NCBI GenBank assembly: GCA_033085395.1
Contig: JANQBS010000001.1
Location: 62,001 to 126,000 of the forward strand
Direction: 5' to 3'
DNA length: 64,000 nucleotides
Source of the DNA: Xanthoparmelia taractica
Taxonomy: Eukaryota; Ascomycota; Lecanoromycetes; Lecanorales; Parmeliaceae
Part shown: piece by piece, positions 21,451-32,968 of the stretch
How the letters are laid out: every line of letters begins with the position of its first letter
Position numbering within the stretch: the first letter of the stretch is position 1
The notes under the pieces: model-generated
What the model was told of the DNA's origin: nothing
What the model saw: the letters and a program-made list of their open reading frames with translations, nothing else
Databases searched by the model: none
Made by a program: the position numbers and the translations under genes

Positions 21451-23422
21451 ATGGGGTATGATTATGCCTTGGTGTACGTTATCCCTTTCTCTTTTCTTGA
21501 GGAAGACTAAAGCAAGTCGTAGTCACTTGCAATACACGATACCGCCGGCGGTAGCTCTGACTTCGTGTTACCATCCACTCTCCACCAGTCTCGGTGTCTA
21601 CAAAATCCTCTTCCTCATAGTAGTAGGTGAGATACGTCTGTGGGGAGCCTCCATGCGCTTACCGTCATTAGATTGCCGTCGTGTCCACTACTCCGTGGGA
21701 TTCGTACCTCATCCACACCCGAATATGGACGTATCCTCCCAACGCAATCATTGGTCCTACTCTTCTCAGAATACCAGCAGAAGAGGTTTTCTTCTTTGTC
21801 ATTCAGACCTACAATACATCCCTACTCTACCTCATCCTCAGCAAGCCCACATTCCACCCAGTCTACCTCCGAGGACAGAAGCGGCTCAATGACGGAAGGC
21901 GACTGGGCTTGAGGAGATGGATTGGAATATTCGCGATTGTCGCGTGCATTGTTGTCGGCATTGGAATGGTCATGAAAGGTGGAGAGGGTCTTTACATGGG
22001 CCTAATACTTGTCTGGGCTGGTCCCTTCGTGTTGCTGCTCTGGTATGACCGAAAGACCCCCTTTCATCTTACCTTGGACGCTAAAGTGCATCAGGAGCCT
22101 TGCATATCAATTCATAATGGGTCTACCCTTGTCCAGCACTCTATTACCGATCGTCCTGCCTACTCTCTATCTCTGGACTGTCGACACCTTGGCATTGAAA
22201 CGAGGGACCTGGGTCATTGAGTCTGGAACAAAGCTGGGGTGGCATCTCTGGGACGGACTTGAAATTGAGTATGAGACTCTTGTCGACTCATGCTAGAGCA
22301 GGAAGCTAATTACATTACAGGGAAGCAGTCTTCTTCCTTGTTACAAATGTCCTCATTGTCTTCGGTTTGATCGCCTTCGACAATGCCTTCGCCATCCTCC
22401 AGACATTCCCTTCTTTGTTTCCTACAATACCTACACTACCTTCGCCACTCCTGCTGATTCAGGCGCTGCTCTCTCCGACATCTTCATACGACGATGACCG
22501 AATAGAAGGACTACAACAAGCACTTGGGCGCCTTAGAGCCAAAAGCCGGAGCTTTTACCTCGCGAGTGGGGTCTTCCAAGGGCGACTTCGTGTTGACTTG
22601 GTCCTGCTATATTCATTCTGTCGCGTCGCGGATGATCTAGTTGATGAAGCGAGATCGGCTGAAGAGGCCAAGCACTGGATAGCCCAACTCAACCAGTACC
22701 TCGACATTACTTATGGGCAAAGCCATGTCACAGCTCAGCGGCGAGAAGCTCTCATCCTGACGTTCCCACCACCTGCCCGGGCCACTCTTCGACTACTTCC
22801 GACTTCCTATCTTTCGCCCACCCCACTGTATGACCTCCTGAAAGGCTTTGAAACCGATCTCCACTTCTCCTCCAGCAATCCCTTCCCCATCAAAGATGAG
22901 CCCACCTTACAGGTCTATGGAGCCCAGGTGGCGGGCACTGTGGCTGAGTCGTGCTTAGAGCTGGTCTTCCATCACACGAAGGAATTGACAGCTGAAAAGC
23001 AGCGAAAGCAGATAGTCCAAGCCGGTGGTCGAATGGGAATTGCATTGCAATACGTCAACATTGCGCGCGATATCTCAGTCGATGCTTCGAATGGCCGAGT
23101 CTACCTTCCGACAACGTGGCTCAAAGAGGAAGGGTTGACTCCAGAGGATATCATCAAAGATCCTACCAGCTCGAAAGCCGAGACCCTGAGACAGCGGCTC
23201 CTGAACAATGCTTTCCAGATTTACGACGAAGCGAAAGGGGCCATTGAGCAGTTGCCTACGGAGGCGCGAGGCCCAATGCGGGTAGCAGTGGAAAGCTACG
23301 TCGAGATTGGCAGAGTGCTGAGACAGCCAGGCTACAAGGTCAAGGCTGGAAGAGCGACAGTCCCCAAACTGAGGAGACTGGTGGTCGCCTGGAAAGCTTT
23401 GAGCCATAATGGAGCCCCGTGA
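21451..23422 (+). CDS. al-2: Bifunctional lycopene cyclase / phytoene synthase (AL-2/CarRA type)
   Basis: Five exons (21451-21473, 21523-21622, 21672-22042, 22095-22268, 22321-23422) give 589 residues, close to the ~600 of Neurospora AL-2. The N-terminal half is the membrane-embedded cyclase, starting MGYDYALVHLQYTIP. It has two related motifs: PAEEVFFF with upstream PWDSYLIHT, and EIEEAVFFL, the latter rebuilt across intron 4. The soluble C-terminal half is a trans-isoprenyl diphosphate synthase of the squalene/phytoene class, with Asp-rich motifs DDLVD (about 327-331) and DISVD (about 473-477) for Mg2+/diphosphate binding and NGRVYLP after the second. It condenses two GGPP to phytoene and cyclises lycopene ends to give beta-carotene. 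Intron 2 was set at GTAGGT (21623), because the neighbouring GTGAGA site would break the frame into IAVVSTTPWDSYL. The same-strand desaturase follows 368 bp downstream. Confidence 0.93.
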
Positions 23423-23790
23423 TTTCTCCCACAACTGGGTTCGCATGTTGCATATGTACTTCTACAAGGGATCTGTAAATGTTGTCCAAGATACCACTTT
23501 GTTCATAGCCATGCTGGCTGTGTAAGCGCTAATACTACCTGTACATACAAAAGCACGTTCATTGTTGCATCGAGAAACTACATTCATGCCCAAGCAAGCC
23601 AAATTCCGAGCGTATCGTCCAGGCAAATTCCCAGCGGGGCGTTATCCGAGAGCCTGCCGCTATGTCAACCTCCTGCGGTACTTTCTCCGCGTCAAGTGTC
23701 GTCATTACACTTAGGGTTTCGCCTTTAGGGTTTCGTGCTTTTGGACGCTCCCCTCGACTCGACAATCAATAAGTCAATCATTCAATTGCG
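23423..23790. promoter_or_regulatory. Intergenic/promoter between cyclase-synthase and desaturase
   Basis: 368 bp. It contains two copies of TTAGGGTTTCG (23711-23721 and 23725-23735), 14 bp apart, about 60-80 bp before the desaturase ATG. No gene. Confidence 0.45.
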
Positions 23791-25620
23791 ATGAAAGAGG
23801 AGTCCGGTCGAAAGACTGCAATAGTTGTGGGTATGCTCATCAGATTACCAGACTCGCCACTAATTCATTTCGAGGCTGACGCGACATTCTGTCAGGCGCC
23901 GGCGTTGGCGGAGTAGCGACAGCAGCCCGCCTCGCAAAGGCTGGTTTCAATGTTACAGTGTTTGAGAAGAACGACTTCACAGGAGGCCGATGTTCCCTGA
24001 TACATCATGATGGCTATGTGAGCGTTTTGCCTTCCCTCGAATTGCTCAGTTGTTGACCACAGCCAGCGCTTCGATCAAGGTCCTTCGCTCCTCCTACTCC
24101 CTCATCTCTTCCGCGAAGCGTTTCACGACCTCGATACCTCCCTTGAGGCGGAAGGCGTGGAACTCATGAAATGTGACCCTAACTACAACCTCTGGTTCAG
24201 CGATGGCGAATCCTTTGAGCTCTCAACCGATGTCTCCCGCATGAAAGAGGAAGTTGAGAAATGGGAAGGCAAAGATGGCTTCGAGCGGTATCTGGGCTTT
24301 CTACAAGAAGCCCATCGACATTACGAGCTCAGCGTCACCCATGTGCTTAAGAAAAATTATACGTCGCTCTTCTCGATGGCCCGGCCGTCTTTCCTTCGCC
24401 ACCTTCTTGCTCTGCATCCTTTCGAGAGCATATACTCCCGCGCCTCAAAGTATTTTTGGACAGAACGGCTCCGCCGTGTCTTCACATTCGGAAGCATGTA
24501 CATGGGCATGTCTCCGTTCGAGGCTCCAGGCACATACAGTCTCCTTCAATACACTGAACTCGCAGAAGGGATATGGTACCCTAAAGGCGGCTTCCACAGT
24601 GTCATTGCAGCTCTTGTTCGCGTCGGTGAGCGCTACGGGGTCACATACCGCCTCTCGACTTCCGTTTCCTCAGTCCAGCTCCCCCCGAACTCCCGGCGCG
24701 CAACAGGGGTTATCCTCGATAGCGGCGAGGTCGTCTCCGCAGATATTGTAATCATAAATGCGGATCTTGTCTACGCCTACAACAACCTGCTTCCTCATTC
24801 CTCAAAAGCAACGTCACTGCAAAAACGGCCCGCAAGCTGCAGTTCCATCTCGTTCTACTGGGCGATGAATCGCACTATACCCGAACTCACGACACACAAC
24901 ATCTTCCTTGCAGATGACTACCGCGAGTCTTTCGACGACATCTTCAAGAAGCAGCTGATACCCTCACAACCCTCGTTCTACGTCAATGTGCCTTCAAGAA
25001 TCGACCCTGCCGCTGCACCAGAGGGAAAAGACGCGATCGTCGTACTGGTCCCCGTGGGCCATTTGCTCGATGAAAAAGAAGGCGCAGGTATCAAAATTGA
25101 AAGCAGGCAAGACTGGATAGCCATGGTGACCAAAGCGCGCGAGACAGTCTTCTCGACCATCGAAGCCCGGACCGGTGCTCAGAACCTCCAAGGAGCATTG
25201 GTCAAGGAGATTGTTAACACGCCGCAGAGCTGGAAGGATGTCTTCAACTTGGACAAAGGCGCTATTTTAGGGCTAAGCCATAGCTTCTTCAACGTGCTGT
25301 CGTTTAGACCGTCTACTAGACATTCGTCCATCGATAGACTGCATTTTGTGGGTGCATCGACGCATCCTGGGACGGGGGTGCCGATTGTACTTGCTGGGAG
25401 CAAGATTACGAGTGAGCAAGTGCTGGATGTGTTTGGGATGGAGAAGCCGTGGGATAGGAGCGGGAAAGAGAAGGTGGAGGTCAAGGAGATCGATAAGGTG
25501 CATGCCTTGCCAATATTGTCCAATTTCCATATTGCGCTGCTGATGCTGCTGTTTGCGATTCTGATGGCGGGGACTAGATTCGATGCGTTGGAAGGTCTGG
25601 GGGAGGGTGTTTGGAGGTGA
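23791..25620 (+). CDS. al-1: Phytoene desaturase (AL-1/CarB type)
   Basis: Exons 23791-23830, 23896-24017 and 24067-25620 give 571 residues (Neurospora AL-1 is about 595). The N-terminal Rossmann FAD motif GAGVGG (14-19) is split by intron 1. EKNDFTGGRCS and YRFDQGPSLLLLP follow, the latter formed at the exon 2/3 junction by choosing the AGCCAG acceptor. The C-terminal family motif GASTHPGTGVPI is present, and a hydrophobic helix (IALLMLLFAILMAG) near the end probably anchors it in the membrane. Fungal enzymes of this type introduce four or five double bonds into phytoene, giving lycopene or 3,4-didehydrolycopene for the cyclase encoded next door. Same strand as its neighbours in the cluster. 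Confidence 0.94.
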
Positions 25621-27125
25621 TTGTTACATATATGCATGGGAGCCTTCGTTACGTGGCATCATGGTGTGGTGGCTTCAGTTTCTTCTGCACATAATTGATG
25701 CGGTAAAGTGTAAATAGACGGAGATGACTCCTTTACACCTATTCATATTATTATATTGCTCGAGCATACAGTACTTCTGCCCAGTTGAGCCGGATTGGCA
25801 TTTCCAAAACTGTCGTCAAGCCCAATCTTTATGGCGTCGCGGATACTTGGCCTTGCAAGAAAACCCTCCCATTGGGGGGAGGCATTCATTTCCTTGCCAA
25901 GGCATTCAAGCATCAAAAACGGTCTGGGTCGGTTAAGGTAGTAAGGGTTGGCTCGGTTCGGCAGCAAAAGCTTCACTAAAGGCTTCGTCAAAAGCAGCGT
26001 GGGTTGTTGCATGACACTCGTGACAGTCAATATTTAATATTCGGCAGCTAAGGAAGCTCAATGTATTCAATTTTGATTGGAACGACATTTATTGCCTTTT
26101 TGTTCCCATGCATCAAGCGGGGAAGGTGTCCCGTGATGCAGAAGAAATTATTATTATTGTTTGCATGGGTGCATCGATGACCAAATTCTGCGAGTCGAAG
26201 GGATGTTGGCCGGGGTAAGTCTTCCTGATATAATTATTGCTGTTTGATGAAGCGTCATCGCCGATCCTAGAGAGACTCAACAAACTTGATGCAATTCCCC
26301 GAAAATGCCATAGGGTACTTTAGAGGGACAACAAAAAAGACGTTGGAAAAGCGGCGTTGGATCGGGTATCGGCCGGGTAGCGAATGAGGGGGCCTGTGCT
26401 GTGCATTATTCATCAGCATTTAGGGGCCGAGATCTCCCGTTACAGGATGGGGCCAAGGCGGCCTAGTAATCCTGCAGTAGCTACAGGGATGAGCTGCCAC
26501 TTCAGCCGCTAATTAATGGTGATTTCATAGAAACGACAAGGTCTTTTGGGGAACCATCTTGCTGCTTCAAGCTGCCACTTAAGCACAAAACTGTCTAGCG
26601 GAATGTTGCGGAAGATAGTTGAGGTATGCAAAATACTCGCTATCCCCTGGCAACCCAGGGATTTACTAATAGCGATAGGTACAAACCAGGGAGGGTGAGA
26701 GCTTGCCTGAAAACCAAGTGGTCTTGTAGTAGACAAGGCCACAAGCATGATGCTCTCCATCAAAGGGTCCAGAAAGCAGCGGGGATAGAGTCCGCTCTCC
26801 TCCGCTGTGAGTCATGTAATAATCAAAAGTACATTGTCGACGAGCAAGAGAGGTTGAATCTTGATTGGAGCAGAATTGGATAAATCGGAAAGCTTTTGCC
26901 CGAGCGCTTTGCCATGTACCAAGGGCACAGGGAGTGATGCAATGATGTGAAAGAGCATGTCATCGGGTCGCAGTAAAAAACTGCAGAAACGAGTTTCATC
27001 CCACTAGCGTCACTTTTCCAAATACAAACATCCCCCCAACCTCACTTCCTTTTCATTTATTTAACAACCACCCACTTCATCAACCACAACCTCATCCCAT
27101 CTCGAGCTGCATTCCACTCTCAAGA
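25621..27125. promoter_or_regulatory. Intergenic/opsin upstream region
   Basis: 1.5 kb without a supportable gene. The last ~120 bp are pyrimidine/CA-rich (CCACTTCATCAACC type), like a fungal 5' leader, before the opsin ATG. Confidence 0.45.
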
Positions 27126-28250
27126 ATGGCAAGCCACAACTTCTTCAAGCGTAGCAACGATGCTATTCACGCCAACGGAGAACATCGCGTCAATGGAGCC
27201 ACCTCCGACATTGCCATCACAACCCATGGATCTGATTGGTACTGGGTAAGCAACGACCTCACCTCTGTAGCTTCCATGTATCTCAAGCTGACTCCTGCTA
27301 GGCCGTCTGCGCTGTCATGGTCGTCTCTACCATCGCCTTCATTGGCCTCTCATTCACCAGGCCTCGCACACACCGTCTCTTCCACTACATCACCGCTGCT
27401 ATCACCATGGTCGCCAGTATCGCTTACTTCACCATGGGCGCTGACTTGGGAGAGACTGGCATCCGCCCCCAATTCATCCGTGGTAATCCCAAGGTTTCCG
27501 GCGTACTTCGCGAGATCTTCTACGTTCGCTACATTGACTGGTAAGCTCGACTGCGCTCATACACGGAACCAAGCTGACGCGACACAAGGGTTATCACCAC
27601 GCCGTTGTTGCTCATGGATATCCTCCTGACTGCTGGTCTGCCATGGCCCACTATCCTCTACACCATCCTGATTGACGAGATCATGATCATCACCGGCCTT
27701 GTTGGCGCCTTGGTCACCTCTAGCTACAAGGTATAATATTTTGCGAAACATCCTACGGAAATACTGCTAACGATCGTACAGTGGGGGTACTACACCTTCG
27801 GATGCTTCGCCCTCTTCTGGATCGCGTGGACCCTAGTCTGGACCGGTCGCAAGCATGCTGCCCACATTGGCTCGGATGTGGGCAAGACCTACATCATCGT
27901 CGGTGGTTGGACTACCTTCCTCTGGTTTCTCTACCCGATTGCCTGGGGATTGTCTGAGGGTGGCAATGTCATCGCACCCGACTCCGAGGCTGTGTTCTAT
28001 GGTGTCTTGGACATTATGGCCAAGCCAGTCTTTGGTGCCCTCTTGCTCTGGGGTCACCGCAACATTGAACCCGGACGTCTTGGCAGTAGGTCTTCCGCCC
28101 TTCAAAGCCTTTTAGCGGTGCTGATATTATGCAGTCCATATCCGCGACTACGATGAGATTCCTTACTCAAGCACGCACAATACCGAAAAGCGTGTCCATC
28201 CCAACAATGGCGTCACCGATGGCGCAACCACCACTGGTGCGACCGTTTAA
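27126..28250 (+). CDS. carO: Microbial rhodopsin (CarO-like, predicted proton pump)
   Basis: Five exons (27126-27245, 27302-27540, 27589-27730, 27782-28085, 28135-28250) give 306 residues with seven predicted membrane helices. Key residues by alignment to bacteriorhodopsin positions: Arg116 (R82), Asp119 (D85, proton acceptor) in VRYIDW, Asp130 (D96, proton donor) in LLLMDILL, Asp244 (D212) and Lys248 (K216, retinal Schiff base) in LDIMAKP. A carboxylate donor with correct 11-residue spacing is the signature of pumping fungal rhodopsins. Neurospora NOP-1 has Glu there and pumps poorly. The soluble N-terminus (~40 aa) has HGSDWYW before helix A, and the C-terminus is short and Thr-rich. The gene sits after the desaturase in the cluster, with the retinal-forming oxygenase at the other end, so chromophore supply is local. 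Light-driven outward proton transport at the plasma membrane is inferred. Confidence 0.94.
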
Positions 28251-29027
28251 GGTATCAAATTGAACCGAAAGCGATCAAAATTGAACATGGTTCAGTGTCC
28301 TGTTTGTTGCTTAAGGGAATACATACTGCTCAATACCCAATCAATGTGTGCACTTCTAGCAAGCAAGCAACGGCGCCTGGATAAGTCGTCCAGAGCCTGG
28401 TGTTTGCATAATACTTGCTGTAAATTCAGAGATACTCCATAGCTGCAATATCATTCATTTCACAACTGTGCTTTGACTGCTCATCAATATTGTGCTGTGG
28501 ATACCAGCAAGATACTCCACTCGAATCATTCACCAGCCTGTACACCAAGTCGACCGGTATCCGAAGGATATCTCCAGACATCTACCAGCACCACGCTCGC
28601 ACGCACTCTCGCTCCACCCTCGCAATCCTTTCTTTCACACACTGACAGCGCCTGAACCACCCACCCACACAATTCGTAACAGCTTAAAAGTAACCAAACC
28701 CCCCTCTCTCTCCCTCCCTCCATACCCCAACCGCCTATTATTCCACCCTTCCTTCCCCATCTACCGCTAGCAAACCGACACACTCCATACGTAGATAGCA
28801 TCTATATAGAGTGAGTTCCTTTCTGCCCTACTACCACCTACCGCATTTGCCCCAGATATATCATCCACACGCGCACACACGCACACACACACAAACGGAC
28901 TTGATAGATAGATAGATTGAATAGAACAAGAGCACGAAAGGATGCGTTTGTTGAAAGAAAAAGAATCTTCCACGAGAGCCGGAATCGAAATGAACGGACG
29001 GTTTTTTCGTTTTCGTTCGCCGCTGAG

Positions 29028-29055
29028 TCTACTCTACTCTACTCTACTCTACTCT
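29028..29055. repeat. ACTCT minisatellite
   Basis: About five tandem TCTAC/ACTCT units. Confidence 0.85.
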
Positions 29056-29117
29056 GCCTACGATACCGCGAACGAAGAAACAGAAAAAAAGAGCCCCGAG
29101 GGGTTGTCGGTTACGTA

Positions 29118-29142
29118 TGTGTGTGTGTGTGTGTGTGTGTGT
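29118..29142. repeat. (TG)n microsatellite
   Basis: Uninterrupted TG dinucleotide run of about 12 units. Confidence 0.9.
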
Positions 29143-29305
29143 ATTGACACACGTTAGTTAAGTAGTGTAAGGACGGGAGCGATTGTTCAATGTCTGTCTC
29201 TTCTCCTCCACCTCACCCCTAAAAGTTAAAAGGCAGAGGCGCGCTTCCAGCACACACAATTTTTGTTTGGTATATTATGTACTCTAAGTGAGTATGGCAA
29301 TATCG

Positions 29306-29403
29306 GCTCGAGTGGTCTAGTGGTATGATTCTCGCTTAGGGTGTTTCAAAACTCTGAGCTCTTGATTTGCGAGAGGCCCCGCGTTCGAATCGCGGCCCGA
29401 GCC
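29306..29403 (+). tRNA. tRNA-Pro (anticodon AGG) with a 26-nt intron
   Basis: Cloverleaf read by hand. Acceptor 29306-29312 pairs with 29396-29402, with one A-C mismatch at pair 6-67. U8 and A14 are present. The anticodon stem CTCGC/GCGAG encloses TT-AGG-G..T, and the T arm is CCGCG-TTCGAAT-CGCGG. The anticodon is 29338-29340. A canonical-position intron (29342-29367) follows base 37, and removing it leaves 72 nt. A box TGGTCTAGTGG and B box GCGTTCGAATC are intact, and a T-run terminator (CTTTT) follows within 10 bp. The sequence resembles the standard fungal tRNA-Pro. Confidence 0.92.
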
Positions 29404-30221
29404 CGTCTTTTGTTGAACTTTTTTTGGGTTTTTTGGTTTTTTGGTTTTTCGATTGGTACTACTTTCTGTTTTTTCGTAATTATCTAGGTTAGTTTTTGTT
29501 TGGTAGGCGTAGGGTAGAAAGGTAGAATGAATATCGGTGGAGCCTTTTGTTTTGTTTTGTTTTGGTTGGCGGGAGGCGGACGGAAGCTGGGAAGGGTTGA
29601 TGAGTGAGTGACTCTGCATTCCAGCTGCGTAGTCGGTTGGCTGAAGCGTGGTCCAAGCAAGAACTGTGCAGTGCAGTGCCGACGAGCGTAGAATATACGT
29701 GAAATCGACCTTCGAGGTTGAACAAAGGTGGTGGTGGGTGGCTTCAGGGGGATAGATAATTTTCGACCACTTTGAGCAGCTGCGTGGCAGCTTGAATCAC
29801 CAAGTGAAGTGCTCGATTGCTCCGAGGGCAAAACGACTCGGTTACGTACGAACTAGCTTCTTTTTCCAAGATCAAATACGACAAACCGAGTTTGAACAAG
29901 CCTTACTTACTTACCTTGCAACTGCAAGAAAAAAAATTCACCCTCATTTATTGAGAATCTTTGACGTCCCTGAGCTTGAGCGCGCCCAAATCAGCGGTTG
30001 TATAATAGCGTTGTCTCAGCCCTGTCCAAGCAATCAAGGGGACGGAGGTGAATGATAATGCCACTACCATCGGCATATATTGGATGGAGAAGAAAGAGCA
30101 AGCAGGGAACAAGACTAGATTTCGACTCCTAACCTAAAACAAGTGAATTTCCTTCCTTTCAAAGGAACTCTCCTGCATCGAGGTACTCTATCTAGGTAGG
30201 ATACACCACATTCATGTTCCA
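29404..30221. other. Intergenic downstream of tRNA-Pro
   Basis: T/G-rich tract immediately after the tRNA (repeated TTTTTTGG units near 29421-29450), serving as Pol III terminator. No gene. Confidence 0.5.
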
Positions 30222-30735
30222 TCAGACCGAACGGGTGTCGATCACCTCGACCCTCGTCGCCGGACTGATCGTGTATGTGCCGCCGACGAGGCCCCCGCTC
30301 AAGCAAGTCTGCTGGATCTGAGTCGCGAAGCCGGCTACATCTGCGCACGACGTTTCCGAGCCATCGTCATTCTTCCCGCCGCAAATCGAGATTGCGGCAC
30401 TCCCCGCCTTGACCAGTGTGGTGCAGTCTGAAAGAAAAGTTGGTGACTTTGCTCGGCATTGTTTGACGACTTAACGGGGGTTTTGGGTGGGGGGGGGGGG
30501 GGTGAGGGAAGAGGGAGGGGTTTGAATAATTACCTGAAGCTTTGCCGTTTGTGTTGGGGCAACTGCCGCCTTGTCCTTTGAGCTGATTGATAACGGCCGT
30601 GACGTCCTCCGTTTTCGGGGATCCGCCAGAGGTTTGGCAAGTCACGCCGTTTTGGCGGGTGTCGAGGATTGGGGATCCATGTACGACTGGGAGAGCGGCA
30701 ATAACGGCTGTTGCAATGCCGCTGGTGAAATGCAT
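30222..30735 (-). CDS. Small secreted six-cysteine protein
   Basis: Exons 30534-30735 and 30222-30427 give 135 residues. The start at MHFTSGIATAV was chosen over an in-frame ATG 33 nt upstream because it opens a clean signal peptide (about 1-20, ending VVHG). The mature part starts near SPILDTRQ and has six cysteines (VTCQTSGGSP, GGSCPN, ASDCTT, SICGG, TSCADV, QQTCLSGG), enough for three disulfides, and ends VEVIDTRSV. I recall similar TCQTSGGSP..NQLKG..GGLVGG proteins annotated only as small secreted or hypothetical in ascomycetes. No catalytic motif, and role unknown (apoplastic or effector-like is a guess). The intron carries a 14-G run, which could make assembly or splicing errors likely there. 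Confidence 0.8.
30489..30502 (+). repeat. Poly-G run (14 G) inside an intron
   Basis: Mononucleotide run in the intron of the small secreted protein gene. It reads as poly-C on the coding strand. Confidence 0.9.
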
Positions 30736-31987
30736 CTGACATGTTTGTAAGTGCGGCTTCCTTTGCATCTGATCTCGGCCTTTTGCCTCTATAGGAGGAG
30801 ACGTACTTTGGTCAAGCGGGTGTTGTTTCGGCGAATATACGAACAGGATATACCAAGGCTTTGAATATTCGTGAAGTGATTGAGTAGCTATGATAAGTTT
30901 GTTGGATTGTTATGTGTTGGGAACAAAAGGCAACACGGGGTTTGAGGACCCTTTATAGGCCGCTGGAGCTCTGTTTCCTCTTTGTTTTTACCGCAGCCCT
31001 GACTAACATCACGAAGATGGACCCCCTACTACGTCAGTCCGTTGCATGGACACAGTGAAGGATTCGTTTGAAAAACCTTGAAGAGATTCTGAAACTAGGG
31101 CTTGTGATTTTGCTGCTGGAGTATTCTGTTAGCAAGTAGTAGGGTAGTGGATTGTAATGATATCGATACGGCGCCGGTTTCAGATGCTAGGCAAAGGAAT
31201 GCTCTACCGCGGCACAATGGTCCAGCTGGGACCTTCACAGAGAGCGCGGTTGCTCGAATCCTAACGCATCCGATCTCACTCACCCCCAACAAGCCAACAA
31301 TTCATTGCCACACCGTCTACCAGCCATTCATTCTTGAAACACAGGAAATCGACATTTGTCGTCATAGTTGAACGAGGCTATGTGATAGCGATGGTCAGCT
31401 GAGGTAACGTCGAGTTACAGCCCGGGACGATCAAGTGCTGTGGTTGACACAGACAGATACTCGGGGGCGTAGCAGCCATCCCTCATCCTCAAGAAGGATT
31501 ACCGATGATGCAAGCGTGCAGATCGATCAGCACGTCGGGACCCCAAGATGACTGCAGCCTACCTCAGTCTTTGTTCAAAACACGCTACATTCGGTCCCTG
31601 TCAAGCCGCTGACGACGACATCACAAGGCTCTACGGCAGAGCCTCTGTCACTCCTCAGCTTAGGGATTGCCCATTCTGTCTCCTGTGCCATTCCCGTTCT
31701 CCTGTCGCAGCACACAGGCCCTTTGAGCTTGGCGAGTTGCGCAGATTATCCTCGGTCCAGTGCTCTTGTCACGCTTTTGAGGAGGATACGGGGCCGTAGC
31801 TTGCTTTACGTTCTATCTGTATCCACGCTTATAGCACGATTTCTACCAAGAGTGTAACGCTCGAAAAGACACAAAATCACCTGGAGAAGCAATCAAATGA
31901 ATATCATATATGTAGGCATCTAACCGGTTTCGTACGTGGGTGAATCTCTTACCCCCGACCTAGTACTGCATCTCTACCTTGCTTCCG
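30736..31987. other. Intergenic
   Basis: Promoter side of the secreted-protein gene and 3' side of the DUF3632-like gene. No gene supported. Confidence 0.45.
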
Positions 31988-32968
31988 CTAACTCTCTACC
32001 CCAATTTCTTCCATTTTGGAAGCTGCTCTCGCCGCAATGGTCCTGACGCTGTCCTTCAACTCCTTAGTCGTTGCAATCTCGCCAAACCTCTTCTTCCAAA
32101 ATGCCCACCGCCCCAAACTGTAGCCCCTGCCCTGACCCCACAGCCATTCGTCACCATCTGGCGTCGAGCCCGGGGCGCCGTCTCTGCGATCGTGATTGAT
32201 CTTGCAGAGCTCGTAGATGCTCGGGCCGGCGAGGAGCACCCAAGTTGCGGCCGGTGGCACGTACATGGCCGCGCGCCGGTGCTGCTCAAGCGTCTGGCAG
32301 GGGACCTCGATGCCTTGCATAAGGCTGACCTCGGCATGAAATGGCATGCCTATTGACTGCCTACCAAGAGCGAGATATACTGCGCCAAAAGTGGTGGCAT
32401 TAAGCAGAGGCACGGCCTGAGCATCCCAGTAGCCTTCATCTTCTTCTTCTGCCATTTCGTCTATGGGCTCGGGCTCTACAACATGCAAGCGTGGCTGTCA
32501 GCGACCAAACTGTGAAACGATTATTCCGTCTTGCGTTCATCGCAGCGGAAATGTCGGAAGAATCTTACCAATCGCATACTCCCTGAATATCATGGCGAGC
32601 TCTGGCAGATCCTTCCAGTACACCCCCGCACTGCTCCATTCGGGGGTGATGGCCTTGCCGTGCTGGTCTAGGACGTCCGGCAGCTGCGCGATCGAGTTGA
32701 GCAGGCCGACCTGACGCTCTGCGATGTCCCTGTCGCCACCTAAAGCTCTTGCGGCATCGCAGAATATGCCCCAAAGCGTCGCGACGGGCGAGGGTCTTGG
32801 GTCCCGCTTGAGCAATGGTTCGTAGATCGAAGCGATCGTGCCGGCAGCGCTGTCCGAGTCCATCTGGCCTTGAAGCACATTCTGAAGTGTGTCGATTGCA
32901 CGCTGATGCTCGGCGTCCTGGTAGTACTTGGCTCGACGGGCGGCGTCAGCCCACTGTTCTATAGACAT
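31988..32968 (-). CDS. DUF3632-like protein of unknown function
   Basis: Exons 32569-32968 and 31988-32475 give 295 residues starting MSIEQWADAARRAKYYQ. The splice junction (ATT-G|AG) gives YAIEPEPIDEMAEEE. Predicted all-helical. The pattern WGIFCDAARAL, then LLNSIAQLPDVLDQHGK, then VYWKDLPELAMIFREY resembles fungal DUF3632 proteins, which have no known biochemical role. A second helical half carries WVLLAGPSIYELCK and WLWGQGRGYSLGRWAFWKKRF. No signal peptide or membrane helix. Function cannot be inferred from neighbours. Confidence 0.75.

Larger units (their letters stand above)
28251..29305. other. Intergenic with simple repeats
   Basis: No gene supported. Pyrimidine-rich DNA around 28.6-28.8 kb, ACTCT repeats at 29028-29055 and a TG run at 29118-29142. 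Confidence 0.5.

Noticed and set aside
31160..31265. Possible tRNA-like sequence (GGTTGCTCGAATCC resembling a B box; GCTCTACC resembling a D-arm complement)
   Set aside because: The B box is interrupted and no acceptor or anticodon stem could be paired on either strand.
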